DNA from: Trichosporon coremiiforme
Lineage: Eukaryota; Basidiomycota; Tremellomycetes; Trichosporonales; Trichosporonaceae
Assembly: GCA_039545355.1 (NCBI GenBank)
Contig: BCJJ01000004.1
Span: 1,196,801-1,260,800, forward strand
Direction: 5' to 3'
Length of the DNA: 64,000 nt
Both the position numbers and the translations under genes were made by a program. Below the pieces are notes generated by a model. That model saw only the letters and a list, made by a program, of their open reading frames with translations. It was not told the origin of the DNA and searched no databases. Positions 46,173-57,169 of the stretch are shown in pieces. Every line of letters starts with the position of its first letter. The first letter of the stretch is position 1.

Positions 46173-46981
46173 CTAGGAGTGCGCATGCAGGCTCTGCAGC
46201 TGCGCGTGGTGAATCGCGATAGGCGTGCCGACCATCGTCGTCTAACCACGCACCTGCGGGTCCTGGCGGACAGCGACGGGGTGGTTCGCCTCATACGTCG
46301 AGACAAACATATGGATGTGATTCACGCACGCGCCGAGTTGGGACACGAGCGTCGCGATCTCACCCTCACGCGAGGTCAGACCCTCGACGCGGTTCAGGAG
46401 ACGGACGCACTGAATAACTGCCTGGTTCTGAGGTAAGCTAGCGTGGGACGTCGTGATTGAAGCTGAATGGTGATGGACAGGAGGTGTGGAGTGAGGGACA
46501 GAGACGCACAATCTGGTATGCTGTCCAGGGATGCAGCGTGTGGAGCTGCAGTCAGCTAGGTTCCGACACAGCAGCTTACACGCTGAAGAACCCGAGTCAA
46601 ACGTTCAAGCTCGCGAGCTAACTGGCTACATTCGGTGTTGATCTGCTCGAAAGTGGTGCGTTCACCCTAAGGTTAGCTGGCAAGGGAGGGTACCCCTACG
46701 GAGGAATCAGCGCAGTGATTGTTGAGGTAGGTCATGACGGCGGAACCGCCGTTCACAGCGGCGATAAGCTGTTGCTGGCTGCCGAGGTCGACGACGCTGG
46801 AAGAGCTCGAGCTAGAGGAGCTGGGAAAGCTCGACGAGCCCTCTCAGTGCTGGGAAGGCCGGACCCGATACCGATGGGCCAGATAGCGGTCGAGGTGACG
46901 ATGGGCGATAGTAGGTGAAGCACCCGGCGAGGCCTGTTGAATATTTGTATGTCTGGGAAGCTTGGGAATAGACGTGCTCAT
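46173..46981 (-). CDS. Local family member B, uncharacterised helical protein
   Basis: Start ATG 46981 (MSTSIPKLPRHTNIQQ). An intron of 57 or 81 nt is needed to remove a TGA near 46860; both lengths keep the frame. Then a Ser run, VVDLGSQQQLIAAVNGGSAV, an intron, FEQINTECSQLARELERLTR, an intron, NQAVIQCVRLLNRVEGLTSR, EGEIATLVSQLGACVNHIHM and a final tiny exon SLHAHS. The GEIATLVSQLGACV block aligns with GEIPTATRALRAYL of member N at 63.7 kb, so I place it in the same family as a divergent copy. No known domain. Structure of the first two exons is uncertain. Confidence 0.55.
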
Positions 46982-47500
46982 GCAGCCGCGTGCCGGCGCA
47001 CGAGGCTCGCGTCCTTGCACCTTGTGTGAACTAGTCCGAAGGGGCGAGAGACCGACTGCACAGCGTCGTCAGTCACAGGCTGGTGAGGTGTCGCTACTAG
47101 CAGTGAGCTCCTCTGTACGAGGATAGCACTCGAGGGGGCGAGAGAACCTGCGGACTACCGAGGGACGGACTGCCGTGAGCCGCAGAGGATTGAGGGACGG
47201 TGTGAGAGTGTGCGGCATGGTCGTGCGAAGCCTACCGGATCCGCCACCTCGCACCCCTCCACGTTTCGCTTCTCCATTATTCCATCAGCACTCGTCCGTC
47301 ATCGTCCATCGATCAGCGATATTCTCCCAAGTATTTTCCCCGTATCCCCACAGTCTCCATAACGCCTTGCAATCGATATGACGGTCTATTAGGAATTGAT
47401 AACATTTTACATCGAATATCGAATTCACTCTACAACTTAAGCTCAGTACCAATCAGATCGTCCGGGTTCGTTAGAACGGCCAGGAGGTGCCCTCAAGACT
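46982..47500. other. Intergenic spacer within the family array
   Basis: About 520 bp between members B and C, AT-richer near 47390-47440. No gene supported. Confidence 0.4.
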
Positions 47501-48108
47501 TCAATAGCCGTTGATGATGTTGTGCAGGTATCCCGCGAAGTCGCGATGGATCTGGCCCAGCTTGGTATGCATGTCCTGCATCTCGCGAATCTTAGCCTGG
47601 TCTCCATCACGTGGGCGAGAGAGGCACGGTCGAGGGGGCCGCGGATGAGGTTGAGGCTGCAGTACAACCGTCAATGGCCTTGCGAGCGGCAGCGATGTCG
47701 AGGGGAATCCTACCAATGTCGCCGGTGGTGAAGGCGTACTGGGCGAAGAGCGCGGGGCAGCGGGTGTCGTGGTCCGAGGGGCCGATCTGGGGTCAGCCCT
47801 GCAGGGTCGGATATTCACGATACACGACCAAATCAGCGGTGTAGATGTCGTTAGGAATGTAGACTGCAGTGGAAAGCTATGGTCAGCTTGGTCAGGGAGA
47901 ATACCGCAGCTTACCTGGCGCAAGGCGACCTTCTCCTCCTCGATCTCGTGCTCGAGCACCTCCAAGTTCTCCTTCTGAAGTCAGCTTTGGCCGCGGGATG
48001 AAGAAGCTCACGATAACCCCCACCTGGGCCGCGGAGTAGCTGTAGAGCTCAACGAGCTCGAGCTGCTTTGCTGTGCATGTGAATGAGAATCCACATCGCG
48101 GCTGGCAT
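47501..48108 (-). CDS. Local family member C, uncharacterised; start unresolved
   Basis: Readable exons on the minus strand: QLELVELYSYSAAQ, an intron, KENLEVLEHEIEEEKVALRQ, an intron, LSTAVYIPNDIYTADLV, an intron, GPSDHDTRCPALFAQYAFTT then GDIGRIPLDIAAARKAID, an intron, and AKIREMQDMHTKLGQIHRDF plus AGYLHNIINGY and TGA (47503). The GRIPLDIAAARKAID block and the hydrophobic C-terminal end match the family pattern. The best-placed ATG (48108, MPAAM) is not in frame with the first coil exon, and no acceptable intron between them fixes the frame. Either a first exon is missed or the 5' end is damaged. No known domain. Confidence 0.45.
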
Positions 48109-48397
48109 TGTTGGTGGTGAGTGGTGGTGGGCGGTGATGAACAGGGGAAGGATGTGAAGACCTTGACGCACAGCGACACGACACCCCCATCGAGACGCTG
48201 CACGACGTGCACCGCAGTTCGCAACTTCGCACCTCTCAGACGAAGGAGAGGGGCGTATGTCTGTGAGAAGCAAGCATGAGTGTGCGTGGGTGTCGGGCAG
48301 TGCAGCACACAGTCCACTCATCCTGTATATTCTGGGTATCTACAACACGGGTACTTCTCGCGCCGGTGGGGAGCTACGGACTACAAACTACAGTCTA

Positions 48398-49076
48398 CTA
48401 CTGAGTGGTCTGACTGGCGAGGTGAGCCTGCAGAGCCTGCTCATTCTCGCGCATACGCTGCTCACGAGCGGTGCGGGCGGCGTTGCGCAAGACAACGGCT
48501 TGCTCGAGGCAGCTCAGCTCGGCGAGGACCACGTCAAAGTGCTCCAGGTACTTGCGCATGCAGTAGATGCCGCGCAGAATAGACAGTATCATGCGCACAA
48601 TAGCGGGGTTGCCGTACTTCGTGTCGCGAGGGGGGAGCTTGACCTCCAACTCCTCCTGGCGCTTCTGGAAAGCGGCGCGGTAGCGCGGCAGACGGCCAGT
48701 GTCCTTGGAAATCCACTTTGAAACAAATCCCTCGAATCCTGCCTCATAGAGCTCGACGCTGAAAGGATCCTGGGGTCAGTTCTGCGTCCCAGTCCTACAC
48801 TGTTACGTTCAGATTGAAGGTCCTGCACTCAGCCTGCAGAGTGTCAGTGGGCCAGATTACAGGGCATCAAGAGCGATGTACCTCAAGGTAGCGCTCGCGC
48901 ATGATGGAGCAGATAAGAGGGATACCCAACTCCTTCCGGTAAGCAACACTCTGTTCGTCAACTCACGAGGCTGCGAAGGTTGCTCTTGACCTTTCGTTCG
49001 AGAGCGGTGTAGAACTCGGTCTCGGTGGGGACGTCGTAGGGGGAGGGCTGGATGTCGATGGACATGTTGATGCTCA
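48398..49076 (-). CDS. Local family member D, uncharacterised
   Basis: Start ATG 49076 (MSINMSIDIQPSPYDVPTET, EFYTALERK). A 40-nt intron with a GTTGAC branch, two more short introns, then a long last exon. Translated blocks: SVAYRKELGIPLICSIMRER, EAECRTFNLN, DPFSVELYEAGFEGFVSKWI, SKDTGRLPRYRAFQKRQEEL, EVKLPPRDTKYGNPAIVRMI, IYCMRKYLEHFDVVLAELSC. The KDTGRLPRYRAFQ and LPPRD blocks match the two family signatures. The C-terminus is a long charged helix. About 180 residues. No known domain. The first intron uses a weak GTCAAG donor in my model; a GTGAGT nearby would leave only 16 nt, too short. Confidence 0.6.
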
Positions 49077-50553
49077 TCGCGTCAAACTTGGGAGAGTTCT
49101 GGATTAGACTTGAGAGAGTTGTCGGGTTGAGAAGAAAGATGGGAAGAGCACGCAGGTGAGCTCCTTCCATCAAAGCAGCACACACAGAGGGTGATGAGGC
49201 TGGGAGAGAGCTTTGACTCCGCTGTGTGTATTGAGGAGCGATGTGTTCCAAGCACAACACACACAGGCAGTTGAGTCAACCTCTGGTCTCCTCTCACGTT
49301 TCCCAGTACCACTCTCCAGCTCAGTGAAGCTCTTCCTCCCCCGTATGAGTTGTGGCAACAGCCAATTTTCGCGGTTCGAGCTTGCACGGCGCTTTATCCG
49401 CCTCATTTGGCAAAACTCTCAAAATCGCCACTCAGCCATGTTGGGTGCTCTCATGCTAGCTCCATTATGCTAGCTCCATCATGCTTTTCGAAGATCATGC
49501 TCACAGAGAGCCTTCCTCACCTGAAAGGGACATCAGCCGCTCTTGCCGAGTCACGGCTCATCCATGATTGCGTTGACTCGGCTGCGCTGTGTTATACTGT
49601 GCGTCCACCAGTCAACGGCACAGAGTCACCACCAGCATCGGGCCGTCTTCCCGGCTCCGCTTGTGACTGACACTGACGTCTCAGCGGCGATGGATCGCGT
49701 TAGGTCAAGTCTCCGACCGTCCAATGCATGCATTGTGGACAAGCAAACAACTGGAGGTGCACGGAGTTTAGCTAAGGATTGAATCCCTCAGTTCACCATC
49801 GAGCTTGGAAGCTTGGAATGTTGAGACTGTGAAGGGCTTTGGAAACCTTCTGAGTAACTACGGGATCTGCATAAGGTTGATAGCTTGATTGACGGTACTA
49901 GTCTGCGCCATAGGCATCATAATTGTGAACTAAAACCAACCTCACTAGCTGCCGGTCAGGACACGAGCGCTACTCCGCATCGGGCGGCGCGGTTGGCTGC
50001 AACGCCTCCACCACTGTGCGTTTGAGATTATCCTCCTGGTCTTTCGGCGGTCATGTCCGGGATGTAGATGGGCGATGTCGCAGTTCAGATTGTTGAGAGA
50101 CTGTCCTCCTCCACCCAACAGGGACACAGCGGCAACTGGGCTGTCTCCGCCTAGAGCAGAGGGGGCGGAGGGCGCAGCTGGAGGGCGCACGGCGCAGCTG
50201 ACGATGCTGCATGCCATGTGTTTCGTGGTCACTGACAGGGTCTGGCCCTCTCGCTGGGGCCCTCGCCGCCCCGCTAATTTCAGATCCTTATCGACCACGA
50301 CTCATCGTCCACGGCCGGGCGTGCTCGATCGCGCATGGCGCACGTATCGATGTGAATATGTGAAGCTGTGGCGAACAGCTCGCACCTCCATCAGTAGTCC
50401 CCACCACGCTCCACCGGCGCTGATGCTTCTGGGTCTTCCATCCACCCTGGCTAGCTCTGGCTCTTTACTGAACTATGCATCCGCACCTTTCATTCCAATC
50501 TCCTCTATGTCATCCGCCCCCTCCACCCCCTCCACCCCCTCCAGACCCAGGCT
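49077..50553. other. Intergenic gap in the family array
   Basis: About 1.5 kb with no open reading that fits the family or any known protein. A C-rich tandem repeat, about three CCCCTCCA units, lies at 50517-50544, right after the end of member E. Could hold a decayed copy; I cannot show one. Confidence 0.4.
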
Positions 50554-51087
50554 TTACAGCCACTTGGCGTACACGTCGATCGTGTACGCCCAGAGCTCCA
50601 GCCTCAGGTCCTCCAGCTGCTCGAGCATGTCGTCAATCTCGCGAAGGTGCACATGGCACGCCCGTGCGAGACGACGCTCGGAGCTGTAAGGAGTCCCGAG
50701 GAACTGGAGCTGGGTCTCACCCACTTCCAGCGCCACTGCGGCGGCGCGCGTGACGGTCGCGATGCAGCCGTTACTGCAGGAGTAGATTTGGTGCACCTCG
50801 TGCGCAGCACGAATGATGCGGTACAAGCCCATGGGCTGGGGTTAGCCTGTGTTCTGGGGAGCAACGACTCACAGTGTTGTGGGCAACCTCCTGGAGTTGA
50901 CGGAGGTGTGCCTCGCAGTCGGCGGCAGCCTGCAGCAGGTACTCGACCTGGAGGGTCTGTGGTTAGCTCGGCCGGAGATCGAAGAGCTCACGATGTTGAC
51001 CTTGCGGCCTTGAAGGAATACCAGGAGGTTCACTAGCTCCATGCGACGGCTGCGGTGGCGGTTGAGGTACATCGATTTGGGAGGCAT
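50554..51087 (-). CDS. Local family member E, uncharacterised
   Basis: Start ATG 51087 (MPPKSMYLNRHRSRRMELVN, LLVFLQGRKVNI). Two 35-nt phase-0 introns, then TLQVEYLLQAAADCEAHLRQ, LQEVAHNT and a last exon PMGLYRIIRAAHEVHQIYSC, SNGCIATVTRAAAVALEVGE, ending IDVYAKWL. The exon plan (short charged first exon, ~20-28 residue helical second exon, long third exon) is that of the family; SNGCIATVTRAAAVAL aligns loosely with EPGGKVTRAMTGMRA of member F. About 153 residues, all helical, several Cys. No known domain. Confidence 0.6.
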
Positions 51088-51700
51088 TGTTGGTAATGCG
51101 ACGAAAGGGTGATGTGGAAACGATGTGAGAATGAACGTTGCAAGAAGCTGGATGACGATGATGAAAGAGAGGTAAGGAGGAAGCGGTAGAAGAAGACTCT
51201 TGATGGACAGCAGTGTGCTGGCAGACTGAGCTGACGGTGCTGCTGTTCGTTGCCAGTTCGCACCGATGAAGACAGCGGTTGCCTGATGTACCAAGACTCG
51301 CACAGTCCGGTCAGCTGAGCGGTGATTTGGCAGGACGCGGTATAGTTCATGCATACGGAGGTACACAGGTTGCTGTGCATCAGCATATTCAACTGCTGCA
51401 GGTGTCATTTGAGGAGGTGGTGGTTTACTCTCTCCATGCTGATGCACTTGTCGTGAGTAGTGGCGTCAGTGTGGACGTTGTCAGATTGTGCATCGTGACT
51501 TCCAGTCACCATGGTGCCACTCGGCTGGAAGTCTGAACTGGAGTTTTTGGTAGGCCGCTAGCATGCGTCGTTGTTCTGCATTGCATGTCGAAACAACAAT
51601 AGGCTCAGCATCAGTAGTCCTGAAAGCGGGCGACTTGATCATGTGTGCACAGCGGTGTGACTAGGTCCGCTGTAATGGCGGTGGCACTCAGCACGAGCAA
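51088..51700. other. Intergenic spacer in the family array
   Basis: About 610 bp, no gene supported. Confidence 0.4.
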
Positions 51701-52427
51701 TCACTCTGCAGCCGAGCCAGCCCTCTTCCGTTCCTTCTCCTCCAATTCCTCAAATAGACTTTCCATCAGTAGGGCCGCACTTCCTAGCTCTCCCCTGAAC
51801 TCTTCAAAGGATTCTGCAATGGCAAGTATCTCTTCGGTGTCGCGTCTGATGGCGGCGCGGAGGCTCTCGAGGCCGTCGCGAAGATGCTGCTCCGTGTCTT
51901 CATCCCCAGGGAAGGTAAGGTGTTCCGCCCTAGACAAAGGGTCGGCCAACCGCTCCTGCAGGACCGCCGCTGACGCCCTCATACCTGTCATGGCCCGAGT
52001 AACCTTTCCTCCAGGCTCTCGTGCGAGGCGCCACAAAACGATCCATGCTATTGTGCGATAGGAGACGCCATAGCGGTGGTCCTGCGGTCAGCTGCGCTCA
52101 GGGCAGTAAGAATACGCGAGCGGATGTCATGGGTCCCCCCGACTCAGCGGACTCTCTCAGCTGGGGTCAGTTTTTGGGCTGAGCAAGGAAAAGCTCACAG
52201 CTTGCAGTTGATTGTTGTACGTGTCAATCTCCGTGCGGAGGAGGTGGTCCTTCAGGAGCTGAAGTCAGTCGACTGTCCAAACCATTGACGCAGTTGGAAA
52301 GAGGAGGACGCACCGCCGACTTCCGCTCGGCATCTGCATCGTGCCGGAGAGCGAGGATGTTATCGAGGGAGTCCTTGAGGGGCATTATCTCCGTGGTGGA
52401 CGGTTGCGACTCTGTTGTGTGTGTCAT
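51701..52427 (-). CDS. Local family member F, uncharacterised, intact
   Basis: Start ATG 52427 (MTHTTESQPSTTEIMPLKDS, LDNILALRHDADAERKSA). Three short phase-0 introns with CTGAC branch sites. Then LLKDHLLRTEIDTYNNQLQA, LRESAESGGPMTSAR, DHRYGVSYRTIAWIVLWRLA, REPGGKVTRAMTGMRASAAV, LQERLADPLSRAEHL and a coiled C-terminus ending EEKERKRAGSAAE. The LAREPGGKVTRAMTGMRA block is the core signature. A short hydrophobic stretch (RTIAWIVLWRL) precedes it and could be a buried helix rather than a membrane span. About 220 residues. No known domain. Confidence 0.7.
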
Positions 52428-52586
52428 GGTGTTGGACGACGGCGTTAAGGTAGAGAGGTCAAGAGGTGGAGGAAGACGTTAAGTGGAGGCGGTCTACCTC
52501 ACCGACGGAGGCAGGCGCACTGCCAGTCCACGCCCAACGATCGGCGGTCTAGAGCGGTCTGGGCTATGAATGCATGCTCACACCTC

Positions 52587-53327
52587 TCAGTCAGCCTGGT
52601 CGCATGCATTGCTACCTTTCCGACACAACGTCTCAACTCCGCCATTCACGTCTCCGTGACCTCCATCCTCTTGATGCTGTTCTTGTCCTCCGTGCCCGCC
52701 GCAGCGTCTCCCACACTCCAGGGTCCCCGTAAGAGACCGGATGAACTCGACAAGACCTTTGATCGAAGCGCAGAGCGTTTCAACTCTCTGTTTGTCGGCA
52801 GGAGGAAACAGAGTCATGTCGACGTTGACGGGGATACGCTTCAGGCGGTGGGTAAACTCCTCGGTCGCGGACTTGAGGTTGTTCACCGCCCGCGTGGCCT
52901 TGCCGTCGGGTTCACGGTCCAGGATCCAGTAACTTGCAAGGACAATGGAGCACGCGGAGGCGGTCATGGGGAGCCGCTGTCCTCAGTTTCAGTCCTACAA
53001 TATCGGGCTCGGAGCTTACGAGGTCGGCGTCCTGGGCGGCCAAGACCGCACGTGGAAGCAGCTGAGATCAATCATCGGAAGGACCATGAGACACCTACAT
53101 TGCCCATCCTGGACGTCATGGTTTGCATGTCGCCCATGACGCTTTGGTTCATGCGGACCTGTGCGTCAGCTGGACGTCCACGACCTCCCGATAGTTATCG
53201 GGTAACATACCGCCGACTGTCTCTTCGCCTCCACTTCCTTCTCCAACGAGCCGAGGTATCCCAACAACGCGTCGAGATCGCTCTTCAACTTCGCAGCCTT
53301 GGCTTGTGATCTGGTCGTGGGCGCCAT
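52587..53327 (-). CDS. Local family member G, uncharacterised
   Basis: Start ATG 53327 (MAPTTRSQAKAAKLKSDLDA, LLGYLGSLEKEVEAKRQSA). Three phase-0 introns; exons read VRMNQSVMGDMQTMTSRMGN, LLPRAVLAAQDADL, then RLPMTASACSIVLASYWILD, REPDGKATRAVNNLKSATEE, FTHRLKRIPVNVDMTLFPPA and GLVEFIRSLTGTLE. Core signature REPDGKATRAVNNLKSA is clear and exon 4 matches member F position by position. The end after 52730 turns Gly/His/Cys-rich and looks unlike paralogues, so a missed intron or a shifted 3' end is possible. No known domain. Confidence 0.65.
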
Positions 53328-53582
53328 GGTAAAGTCAGGTCGCAGTAGGTCACAGAACAGGATGCAAGCTGGTGGTGGGTTGTGTGTCAGGGGAGTGAGT
53401 CTAGCAGATTTACGGTGTAGACTGTGGCCGGCGGAGGCAGGCGCAGGGTGTGATCGAGAGTGTACGAGATCAGCGGTCTGGGCTGGTGACAGCACGTGCC
53501 GCTCGCGAACGCTTTCTCCCCAGCAGCTCAACAATCAGTAATGCGTGCATTTAGTCCATGTACAGCTAGTCAGTTCAATATT

Positions 53583-54316
53583 TTACGTGCCCGCGCCGTC
53601 TACACTCGTCGAACCCTCCTCCTTGTCCTCCTTCTTCATCGCCTTGTGAATAATCTCCAGCGCCTCCAGAATAGCCTCTACATCCTCCCTGAGCCCTGCC
53701 AAGCTCCTCGCCAGCGTCTCCATATGCCGAATCTTGATCCTAAGATGCGACGCCCTCTGCAGCATCTCCGCATGGCGCTGGAGTATCTCTGGAACCGTCG
53801 ACTTGGTCATCTCGGGAACGATGGCCTCGAGCCGCTCCTTCAGTGCAGTGGCGTTGGCGCGCAGCTGTCGAATGGCGCGCGGGATCTTGCCACTCGGTTC
53901 GCGGACAAGGAGCCACGCACTGGCCAGTAGGACGCTGCGGATTGAAATGGCGGTGTTGTGGATCTGATGTCAGTACGTCAGCCCTGCGGTGGAGGACACG
54001 GAGGGGACAGAGGGGATGGACTTGGTCGTGGTCGGCTGTTTCTACGGGTGTCGACTGCGCGACCTGGAGTCAGTTCGGGTTCAAAATGCGATGAACACAC
54101 TGTGCGCACCCGGTTCTGCATTGTGGTCATGTCGTCGCAGATCGACTCGTAGATTCGGTACTGTGGTTAGGAAAGGGCGCGACGACGACGACGACGAACT
54201 GAGGATAGCAGCTTCTTCGCTATGTCCAGTCGGAGGGTGCTCAGGGCTTTCATCTCGCCTTTGAGATATGACGCTGCCTTCGGGGGTGGGGCTGGCGGGT
54301 CTGCCGTGGATGCCAT
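53583..54316 (-). CDS. Local family member H, uncharacterised, intact
   Basis: Start ATG 54316 (MASTADPPAPPPKAASYLKG, EMKALSTLRLDIAKKLLSS). Three phase-0 introns. Then YRIYESICDDMTTMQNR, VAQSTPVETADHDQ, IHNTAISIRSVLLASAWLLV, REPSGKIPRAIRQLRANATA, LKERLEAIVPEMTKSTVPEI and a helical C-terminus (HAEMLQRASHLRIKIRHMET) ending GSTSVDGAGT. Core signature LVREPSGKIPRAIRQLRANA is one of the best in the array. About 200 residues, mostly helical. No known domain. Last leftward member before the HADH gene. Confidence 0.7.
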
Positions 54317-54765
54317 ACTGGTCGGGGAGGGCAATGAATCAGTAGATGGAGGAAAGTCAGATGTGGATGTGAGAAAGGGAAAGACTGCAGGACCTTCACA
54401 TAGAGGGCGCAGAGCAGGACTCTGGACACTCGTCCAGAGGTGAAGGCACACCTCCTGGCCTCATGTCGATCACGACGACAGCCAGCTTGGCCGGCAAAGC
54501 TACCAAGTCTCCGCTCGGTCTGCCGTGCCCTCGTGGCCATGCGACTTGTCGATTAGAAGTGACGTGCGCTCCTCTGTGCTTCAGCTCCGGTGGTACCCTC
54601 TGCACCACTACATTTGCTTTCAGGGACGGGTGTCGGGTCAGGTTAGTGGATCAGTGCCAGAGTTGAGCATGTCACAGGTCCACACCCACCTCCTATGGCC
54701 GGCCGGTATTCTGTAATGCTGTGCATTTATTGTTTGGTGATCTTCTATCTTGCTACTTCGCCTGC
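54317..54765. other. Intergenic spacer
   Basis: About 450 bp between member H and the HADH gene. No gene supported. Confidence 0.4.
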
Positions 54766-56005
54766 TTAACCCTTGTTGGGCTTGCCGGAAGAGTAGTCGT
54801 AGAAGCCGGCGCCGGACTTGCGGCCGAGCTTGCCCTGCTCAACGAGCTTGGCCATGAGGTCGGTCGGCTTGATGAGGTCGAGGGGAACGAGGCCCTCCTC
54901 AGCCTTGGTGATCCAGCCCTGGGCGATGAACTGGGTGGTGTCGAGGCCGATGAAGTCAAGGAGCTCGAAGGGACCCATGGGGTAGCCGGCACCGAGCTTC
55001 ATGGCAATGTCGATGTCCTCGGGGGTGGCGTCACCGCGCTCAACCATGCGGACAGCCTCAAGGAGGTAGGGGACGAGGAGACGGTTGACGATGAAGCCGG
55101 GCATGTCCTTGCACTTGACGGGGACCTTGCCGAGGCGCACGGACAGCTCGAGAAGGGTGTCGAAGGTCTCCTGCGAGGTCTTGGGGGTGCGAACGACCTC
55201 AACGAGCTTCATGGCGGGGACGGCTGGAATGTCAGCGATGCTCGTTTGTGGGGTCTCCACTACGCTCCGAAAATGGAGGTGCTCCGCCGCGATCACAACA
55301 ACGTTGTCCACTGATAGGCCATCTCCAGACAGGGACGAGGTTTGTGGCTTGCGGTTTGCCCACTCGGGTATGCCGAGGTGCCCTCCACAGCTGCCGGTTG
55401 TTGATTTTCGGGTCTCGAGTCGCGCGGAAATAGCACTCACGGTTGAAGAAGTGGAGACCGGCGAACTGGGTCTGGCGCTCCTCGGAGCACTTGAGGGCGA
55501 TCTCGCCAATGGAGAGGGACGAGGTGTTCGAGGCGAAGATGGTGTCCGCCTTGGCCTTGGTGTCAAGGAAGGCGAAGAGGTCCTGCTTGACCTTGAGGTT
55601 CTCGAGGATAGCCTCGACGACGAGGTCGGTGTCGGCGACAGCGGCGCCGGCGTCGGTCGAGGTCGAGATGTTCTGGAGGACCTTGTTGGTGAAGCCCTCA
55701 ATGTCGTCGGGCTGCTGCTTCTTGGCAACACGAGCAACCGACTTCTTGATGATGTTGATACCGTTCTCGAGCGCCTTGTCAGTCACGTCGGTGAGGGTGA
55801 CCTTGAGGCCAGCCTGGGCCGAAACCTGGGCGATACCAGCACCCATGAGACCGGCACCGAAGACGGTGACACGCTGCATCGAGTCGGCGCGCTGCTTAGC
55901 GTCATAGGCGACCGACGAGGTGGAGAGGGCGCGGGCGACAGTGTTGACGCGGGCGGCCGAGGCGAGCTGAGCCTGGGTGCGGAGGACGGAGCGGGCAGCA
56001 AGCAT
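54766..56005 (-). CDS. 3-hydroxyacyl-CoA dehydrogenase, mitochondrial type
   Basis: Start ATG 56005; the first ~35 residues ([20 protein letters not shown]) are a presequence-like Arg/Ala/Ser stretch. The NAD-binding fold starts [20 protein letters not shown] with the GxGxxG motif, then [20 protein letters not shown] and [17 protein letters not shown] with the catalytic-site Ser/Asn, and [20 protein letters not shown] with the catalytic His, which is completed across a 217-nt intron (55224-55440). The C-terminal domain has [20 protein letters not shown] and [20 protein letters not shown]. About 340 residues. It oxidises 3-hydroxyacyl-CoA in beta-oxidation. Intact. Divergent from urate oxidase across a 1.5 kb spacer that contains the 20-bp repeat array. 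Confidence 0.95.
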
Positions 56006-56686
56006 TTTGGGCTGGGTTTGTTGACAGATGAACAAGAAAGAAAAAGTCAAAGGCTCGACAGTAGGCGAGTGGATTGCGGAGACGCCAGGCTGCTTGGCTC
56101 GGGCTAGGACTGGACAGCTGGGAATACAACCCGTACCTTGACTTTGCTCCGTCACCGGCACGAGCTGGCCTCCACCGTCATCTCCAGCGTAGCCTTCATC
56201 CATGCACCCCAGAAGCAGGCGTCATAGGCTACGGCCGAACTCGGCTCGCTTATACTCAGTTACCGGACTAGCGGCCGTCGCCTAAGTTCCACGTGTGGTG
56301 TGCGTGCCATAGACGTGGAGAGAGCATGGCTTTTGCGTGGCGAAAATGTGACCTCTTCACGTGATGATGCCAAGCGGAGTTGCTGATCGGTTCCTCGTGC
56401 GAATCGGCCGGCGCACGGTGTGAGTGGATATCCAGATATGGCTGTCTTCGTGAACGCCGAAGGGTGGTCAGACAGTGAACACGGACCCGGTGGCTTGCAG
56501 TCTGATAACTTGGTCTGCTGACACTGGCCAGACAGGAACGATAACGATGTTCACCCGCTTCCACCCGCGACATTTGGTATTATCGATGAGCTTGCCGTCG
56601 AGTCTGTCGTCGGCGTCGTCAAAATGACATAGAATCGAGAGAAAAGACATAGGCATGGCGGCGTTCAAAGTCTCGTGATCATCAGT
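56006..56686. other. Intergenic, upstream of HADH, with inverted copies of the 20-bp element
   Basis: No gene supported. Two copies of the repeat core in opposite orientation to the main array occur at about 56621-56632 (AAAATGACATAG) and 56642-56652 (AAAAGACATAG), just before the first direct copy at 56687. Confidence 0.6.
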
Positions 56687-56985
56687 CTATGTCTTTTCTG
56701 CAGGGAACGATGCTCAAAGCCGAGCGTGCCGAGCAGTCCAGCACGATTCTATGTCATCCACGACCAGTCTATGTCTTCTTATATGATTCTATGTCATTTT
56801 CTCAGGCCCTATGTCATTCTGAATGAGGTCTATGTCCTTTTATAAGGCTCTATGTCATTTTGAAGCGGTCTATGTCATTTTGGTGAGGTCTATGTCATTT
56901 TGGACGACTCTATGTCATTTCACTGGATTCTATGTCATTTTGGTCTACTCTATGTCATTCTGAAGCTCTGGTGGTGTGCTATATG
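56687..56985. repeat. Phased array of a CTATGTCATTTTG element, 20-bp period
   Basis: The core CTATGTC starts at 56749, 56769, 56789, 56809, 56830, 56850, 56870, 56890, 56910, 56930 and 56950: eleven direct copies with 20-bp steps and a single 21-bp step. An outlying direct copy is at 56687 and a degenerate one (ATATGTC) near 56981. About 12-14 bp of each unit is conserved (usually TCTATGTCATTTTG) and the remaining 6-8 bp varies freely. Constant spacing near two helical turns, with conserved core and variable filler, suggests selection on a binding site presented on one face of the DNA rather than recent slippage. It lies between divergent HADH and urate oxidase genes. Confidence 0.9.
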
Positions 56986-57169
56986 TCATGCCAGACCCTA
57001 AATTCTATCCGATATGCAGGCAGGTCGATGGTTTCGCCGCGGCAGGTGGGTGGGGGCCCACCAATGAGCGCTGGCTGATGGCAAACGTACCCCGATACCT
57101 GCAGCGAGCCAGCGAGAGTTCCGGGATGCCCCGCATGTGCCAGCCCATCTGGGTCAAGCCTGCTGAGCA

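Noticed and set aside
49945..50298. 117-codon minus-strand frame in the family gap
   Set aside because: Begins with a non-ATG codon, lacks the family signatures and has no known domain.
56687..56985. CRISPR-like reading of the 20-bp repeats
   Set aside because: Units are too short, spacers are only 6-8 bp and the genome is a eukaryote; a phased site array fits better.
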